Shown: positions 60,625-64,000 of the stretch, one piece after another
Layout: every line of letters starts with the position of its first letter
Numbering within the stretch: position 1 is the stretch's first letter
DNA from: JARRNJ01 sp037385045
Lineage (GTDB): Bacteria; Pseudomonadota; Gammaproteobacteria; JASBUN01
Assembly (NCBI GenBank): GCA_037385045.1
Contig: JARRNJ010000007.1
Location: forward strand, 78,470 to 142,469
DNA length: 64,000 nt
Direction: 5' to 3'
Notes under the pieces: model-generated
The model's database searches: none
Told to the model about the DNA's origin: nothing
What the model saw: only the letters and a program-made list of their open reading frames with translations
Program-made: the position numbers and the translations under genes

Positions 60625-61238
60625 CTCGCTATGCAATGGTCATCGATCTGAATACCTGTGTCGGCTGCAACGCCTGCATGGCCGCCTGCGCCATGGAAAA
60701 CCAGACACCTGTATGGAAGGACAAGTGGCGCACCTACGTGCACGATGAGGAAATCGGACACGCGGACATGGTGCGCCGGCGCCTCTTTCCGCGCCTGTGC
60801 AACCATTGTTCCAACCCGCCCTGCCTGTCGGTATGCCCCACCGGAGCCACTTACCAACGGGACGACGGCATCGTCATGATCAATCCCGAGCACTGCATGG
60901 GCTGCCGCGCGTGCGCCATGGCCTGTCCATACGATGCCCGCTACGAGGTGACATATCATGATATCGACGAGGGCAGGAAGTTTTACGGCGCGGAGGAGTT
61001 GCAGCGGCAGGTGCCAAGCATGGACAAATGCACCTTCTGCGCCCACCGGGTGGACCAGGGTCGAAAACCCGCCTGCGTTGAGACCTGCACCGGATCGGCG
61101 CGTCAGTTCGGTGATCTGGATGATCCCAACGATCCGGTGGCGCAGATCGTCGCCAGCGGCGCAGCGCACCCCCTTATGGGATACCTGGGCACTCATCCCA
61201 ATGTGTATTACATCGACGATCTGAAGCGGAGGGGCTGA
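60621..61238 (+). CDS. Iron-sulfur electron-transfer subunit (four [4Fe-4S] clusters)
   Basis: The 205-residue subunit resembles PsrB/PhsB/DmsB, with four cysteine groups: CVGCNACMAAC (residues 13-23), CNHCSNPPCLSVCPTGA, CMGCRACAMACPYDA and CTFCAHRVDQGRKPACVETC. It links the molybdenum subunit to the membrane quinone site. The ATG overlaps the end of the catalytic gene by four bases. The stop is followed directly by the NrfD-like gene. Confidence 0.92.
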   Translation: MTRYAMVIDLNTCVGCNACMAACAMENQTPVWKDKWRTYVHDEEIGHADMVRRRLFPRLCNHCSNPPCLSVCPTGATYQRDDGIVMINPEHCMGCRACAMACPYDARYEVTYHDIDEGRKFYGAEELQRQVPSMDKCTFCAHRVDQGRKPACVETCTGSARQFGDLDDPNDPVAQIVASGAAHPLMGYLGTHPNVYYIDDLKRRG

Positions 61239-61239
61239 C

Positions 61240-62196
61240 ATGGAAACCATGACATTGACAACCCAGCACATATGGACGTGGTGGATCGCCGCTTACCTGT
61301 ATTTTGGCGGACTCGGCGCCGCGACCCTGTCCATCACTTTCCTGACCGACATGTACTGCCGGTCAAATCCGCGCCTGGTGATGTGGGGTGCGCTGTCGGG
61401 GGTGGTGATGCTCTCGCTCAGTTCGCTGGTGCTGTTTGTCCACCTCCTGCATCACGCGGCGGTGATCTGGGTGCTGATCCCGGCCGTGTTCCTGCTGCAT
61501 CCCACCTCCTGGATCGCGTGGGGCACCCAGTTCATCATCTGGATGATGGTGTGGGGCCTGGTTTATATACTGCCGTGCATGCGTGACTGCGAGGGCTTCA
61601 TGGAATTCCCGATCGTCGGGCGCCTGCTCAGGACCGCACCGATCAAATGGGTGTCGGATATGTGCGTGCGCTGGCGGCGCACCGTGGGCTGGCTGGCGAC
61701 CATCAACGGCATCGGTACCGCGGTGTACACCGGCCTGCTGCTCCAGTCATTCCCGGCGGTTGCGTTGTGGCACAACCCGGGCGTGCCGCTGCTGTTCACC
61801 ATATCGGCGTTCTCCACCGCTTTTGCTTACCTGCTGATGGTCCTGTATGCCGGTGAGCCGGGCGAGCACGACGCCCGGCTGCGCCATCGCTACGAGTTGT
61901 TTGACCTGATCCTGATCGCCGCCGAACTGGTGATCTTGTTCGTGTTTTACAACTATCTGCGCTCGGGTTCGGAATCCGGCTACCGCTCCGCACAGCTGCT
62001 CTGGAACAGCATGGGTTGGGTAGTCGGTTTCATCGGCTTCGGGCTGATTGTTCCCTTTTTCCTCAACCTCAAAGGGGTGGTGAAAGGCTGGAACAGCAGC
62101 CTGCCCACCATCGCCGCATCGGTTCTGGTGCTTATGGGCGGCTACCTGCTGCGCCACTATTTCATGTCCGCAGGGGTCTATGCCTACCCGTGGTGA
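61240..62196 (+). CDS. NrfD-family membrane anchor/quinone subunit
   Basis: The 318-residue protein has eight or nine helices in the NrfD/PsrC style (WTWWIAAYLYFGGLGAATLS at helix 1, LFVHLLHHAAVIWVLIP, LLRHYFMSAGVYAYPW at the end). The conserved final GVYAYPW-type segment lies near the periplasmic quinone site of PsrC. It exchanges electrons between the quinone pool and the Fe-S subunit. The gene starts one base after the preceding stop. Confidence 0.9.
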   Translation: METMTLTTQHIWTWWIAAYLYFGGLGAATLSITFLTDMYCRSNPRLVMWGALSGVVMLSLSSLVLFVHLLHHAAVIWVLIPAVFLLHPTSWIAWGTQFIIWMMVWGLVYILPCMRDCEGFMEFPIVGRLLRTAPIKWVSDMCVRWRRTVGWLATINGIGTAVYTGLLLQSFPAVALWHNPGVPLLFTISAFSTAFAYLLMVLYAGEPGEHDARLRHRYELFDLILIAAELVILFVFYNYLRSGSESGYRSAQLLWNSMGWVVGFIGFGLIVPFFLNLKGVVKGWNSSLPTIAASVLVLMGGYLLRHYFMSAGVYAYPW

Positions 62197-62698
62197 GCGC
62201 ATGCGTTTGCTCGCCGGCATGCTCGCGGCTCCCGGCGAGGAGTCGTTGGCGGCGCTTGAAGCGGTCGACGCCGGATTGCGCTGGCTGGACGGTGCGCGCG
62301 GCGAGCTGGCCGAGATGGCGCTGGACGAATGGCGCGCAGAGCACGTGCGTCTGTTCATCAACGGCTTTCCCCGCACCCCGTGCCTGCCGTTTCAATCCGC
62401 GCACCTGGACGGACTTATGCCCGGGCCGTCCACGGTGGCCGTGAACGCCTTGTACCGGCAACTCGGGTTGGAAATCGAGGATATGTTCCCCGATTATTTG
62501 GGTGCCATGCTGGAGTGCGCCGCCTACCTGGCCGACGCCGATCCGCCCCAGGAGGCGGAAGACATCCTGTGGCGTAACCACCTGCTGCGCTGGCTGCCCG
62601 GCTACGCTGCAACGCTGCAGTCCGAGAGCCGGCTGGTGCTGTACCGGGGCCTGGGGCGCGAACTGGCCGCGCTGTGTCGCGAGCGCGACCATGACTGA
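62180..62698 (+). CDS. TorD/DmsD-like chaperone for the molybdoenzyme
   Basis: The 172-residue helical product has the TorD-family core EHVRLFINGFPRTPCLPFQS (about residues 54-73), LGLEIEDMFPDYLGAMLECA and WLPGYAATLQSES. These proteins bind the Tat signal and hold the apoenzyme until the molybdenum cofactor is in place. It overlaps the NrfD gene by 17 bases; a start at 62201 is also possible. Confidence 0.88.
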   Translation: MPTRGERMRLLAGMLAAPGEESLAALEAVDAGLRWLDGARGELAEMALDEWRAEHVRLFINGFPRTPCLPFQSAHLDGLMPGPSTVAVNALYRQLGLEIEDMFPDYLGAMLECAAYLADADPPQEAEDILWRNHLLRWLPGYAATLQSESRLVLYRGLGRELAALCRERDHD

Positions 62699-63248
62699 CT
62701 GGCAAGTTGGTCAAATTTCCGGCCTGGACGACGCGGCGCTGGCCGCTGCCGTCACCGAACGCTTCCAGGCCATCTTCCGCAACGACTTTGCGGATGTCCC
62801 GTTCCTCAACGACGCTCTCGGGATCGAAGTGCGCGCGACACGCCGCATGGATGAGGGCTGGCGTGTGTTCCTGTTGCTCACGCCGTGGATGCTGAGCCGC
62901 CTGTTCCTGCCCGAACGGGACCCCGGCCTGCCCGTTCCCGACGCCTGGCGCGCCGAAGCACGTGCCCGGACGCCGTATGTGGTGATCGGACCGCGTATCA
63001 GCCTGCCCCTGCTGGGCGGACTGCAACAGGCCCATATCAACTACGACGCCACGCTCGGCCACTATGTCGTGCAGCCGCTCGTGCAGTCCATGAGCGGATA
63101 CCGCTCCGCGGACGCGGTGTTCGCGGCCTGGAACGACGTAATCGCCGCCCGCGCACGGGTCATGGACGAGCAGCAGCGCGAGTGCCCCTGGCAGCGGGAA
63201 TTGTCGCGCCGCGAGTTCTTCGGCCGTCTCGTCCGTCCGCGGGGATAA
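62691..63248 (+). CDS. HybE-like assembly chaperone
   Basis: The 185-residue product resembles the HybE family of [NiFe]-hydrogenase Tat chaperones. ADVPFLNDALGIEVRATRRM, then WRVFLLLTPWMLSRLFLPE, matches the xLPFxNPALxVE and LLLTPWxMxxxxLP pattern. The C-terminus ends SRREFFGR, with a twin-Arg-like stretch seen in some family members. Here it overlaps the TorD-like gene by eight bases and no hydrogenase is present, so it probably serves this molybdoenzyme or its Fe-S subunit. Confidence 0.7.
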   Translation: MTDWQVGQISGLDDAALAAAVTERFQAIFRNDFADVPFLNDALGIEVRATRRMDEGWRVFLLLTPWMLSRLFLPERDPGLPVPDAWRAEARARTPYVVIGPRISLPLLGGLQQAHINYDATLGHYVVQPLVQSMSGYRSADAVFAAWNDVIAARARVMDEQQRECPWQRELSRREFFGRLVRPRG

Positions 63249-63286
63249 AGCGAAGGCGTACCAGTTGGCGCCGTACGATCGCTTCG

Positions 63287-64000
63287 CTACGATGCGCTTC
63301 CAACGCGGCTGCCCTGCCTGCCGGCCCGCATGTGTGAGCCCAAGTCCAATGCCTTCCAGATCGCCTCGGTGGCCTTGGCGCGGTTCATGGTATAGAAATG
63401 CAGCCCCGGCGCGCCCTGCTCCAGCAGGCGGCGGCACATATCGGTTACCACGTCCGCGCCGTAGGCGAGTATGCTGGCCCGGTCGTCGCCGAAGCCCTCG
63501 AGGCGTTTGCGCAGCCAGCGCGGGATCTCGGCGCCGCACATGTCGGAAAAGCGCGCCAGCTGGCTGTAATTGGTGATGGGCATGATCGGCATGATCCCGG
63601 GCACGATCGGCAGATCCAGGCCGAGGTGCTCGCAGTCGTCGACGAAGCGGTAATAGGCGTCGGCGTTGAAGAAATACTGGGTGATGGCGCCGTCGGCGCC
63701 GGCCTCCACCTTGCGCTTGAAATTGAGCAGATCCTCCCGGGCGCTGCGCGCCTGGGGATGAAACTCCGGATAGGCCGCCACCTCAATATGGAACTGCCGG
63801 CCGGTCTCGGCACGGATGAACTCCACCAGTTGGTTGGCGTGGACAAACGCCCCGGCCGGGCCTTGCATGCCCGATGGCATGTCGCCACGCAGGGCCACGA
63901 TGCGCCGGATGCCGGCCTGTTTGTACCGCTCGAGCAGTTCGCGGATCGTGTCGCGGCTCGTGCCCATGCACGATAAGTGCGGGGCGGCCTCGAAGCCCGC
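63287..64000 (-). CDS. metF: 5,10-methylenetetrahydrofolate reductase, C-terminal part (cut by window edge)
   Basis: About 237 residues are in the window. FEAAPHLSCMGTSRDTIREL, then GIRRIVALRGDMP, VAAYPEFHPQA and DGAITQYFFNADAYYRFVDD are the FAD- and folate-binding segments of MetF. It makes 5-methyltetrahydrofolate for methionine synthesis, with NADH and FAD. The N-terminus is beyond the right edge. Confidence 0.94.
   Translation of the reverse strand, partial: AGFEAAPHLSCMGTSRDTIRELLERYKQAGIRRIVALRGDMPSGMQGPAGAFVHANQLVEFIRAETGRQFHIEVAAYPEFHPQARSAREDLLNFKRKVEAGADGAITQYFFNADAYYRFVDDCEHLGLDLPIVPGIMPIMPITNYSQLARFSDMCGAEIPRWLRKRLEGFGDDRASILAYGADVVTDMCRRLLEQGAPGLHFYTMNRAKATEAIWKALDLGSHMRAGRQGSRVGSAS

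Noticed and set aside
57901..60636. Open frame of about 911 codons on the minus strand
   Set aside because: It is fully antisense to the molybdoenzyme and shows no family motif; it is a GC-rich shadow of that gene.

Overview
The window is about 64 kb of GC-rich chromosomal DNA, probably a draft or metagenome scaffold because a run of 18 N lies at 57820-57837. Gene content suggests a halophilic or halotolerant, sulfur-oxidising gammaproteobacterium, perhaps near the Ectothiorhodospiraceae/Chromatiales. It carries a thiocyanate hydrolase operon at the left edge, a flavocytochrome-c sulfide dehydrogenase-like flavoprotein, a Tat-exported sulfur/polysulfide-type molybdoenzyme, the two-enzyme glycine-to-betaine methylation pathway, and a hydrogenase-related proton-pumping complex. 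The taxonomic guess is inference; there is no rRNA, tRNA, phage, insertion sequence or CRISPR in the window.

Layout. 1-942 (minus): scnB-scnA-scnC, thiocyanate hydrolase, cut by the window edge. 1639-2615: a TMEM175-family channel gene broken by about 0.4 kb that carries palindromic repeats. 2848-11200: mixed single genes (dehydrogenase, cytochrome b561, aldo/keto reductase, CadC-type regulator, methyltransferase, RimB-like protease, molbindin, DUF1127). 11773-12804: orphan pstS with a terminator. 12986-21110 (minus): six-gene energy-converting-hydrogenase-related (Ehr) complex whose large subunit has lost the NiFe cysteines, followed by crcB and a DUF190 gene. 21500-25013: sulfotransferase remnant, bufferin operon bufA1-bufB-bufC-bufD, and a convergent Tat-exported superoxide reductase. 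25287-27559 (minus): PilZ protein, MerB-like protein, YiiD-type thioesterase, methyltransferase. 27722-34414 (plus): moxR-DUF58-DUF4381-batA-batB-batD. 34750-38424: FccB-like flavoprotein and a Rieske protein, converging on a sigma-54 activator. 38421-47250: DUF429, dinB, tpm, lon (minus), a deformylase/formyltransferase pair (plus) and DUF3050 (minus). 47534-47634: candidate small RNA. 47640-54698 (minus): damaged histidine kinase, NorD-like VWA protein, metX, DUF1992 and damaged mltF. 55485-57140 (plus): glycine betaine synthesis. 57601-63248 (plus): molybdoenzyme operon with two dedicated chaperones. The right edge holds partial metF.

The genes fit inorganic sulfur-compound metabolism in a salty habitat: thiocyanate hydrolysis, sulfide oxidation, membrane-bound sulfur-type molybdoenzyme chemistry and osmolyte production. 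Copper buffering, fluoride export and superoxide reduction are the stress functions. Three genes (TMEM175, histidine kinase, mltF) are interrupted or internally deleted. In the last two the break sits at a short sequence shared by both sides, so it is either repeat-mediated deletion or an assembly error.

The most unusual points are the Ehr operon with crcB-DUF190 appended, the FccB-like protein paired with a Rieske protein instead of a cytochrome c, the HybE-like chaperone inside a molybdoenzyme operon, and the three-hairpin candidate RNA.
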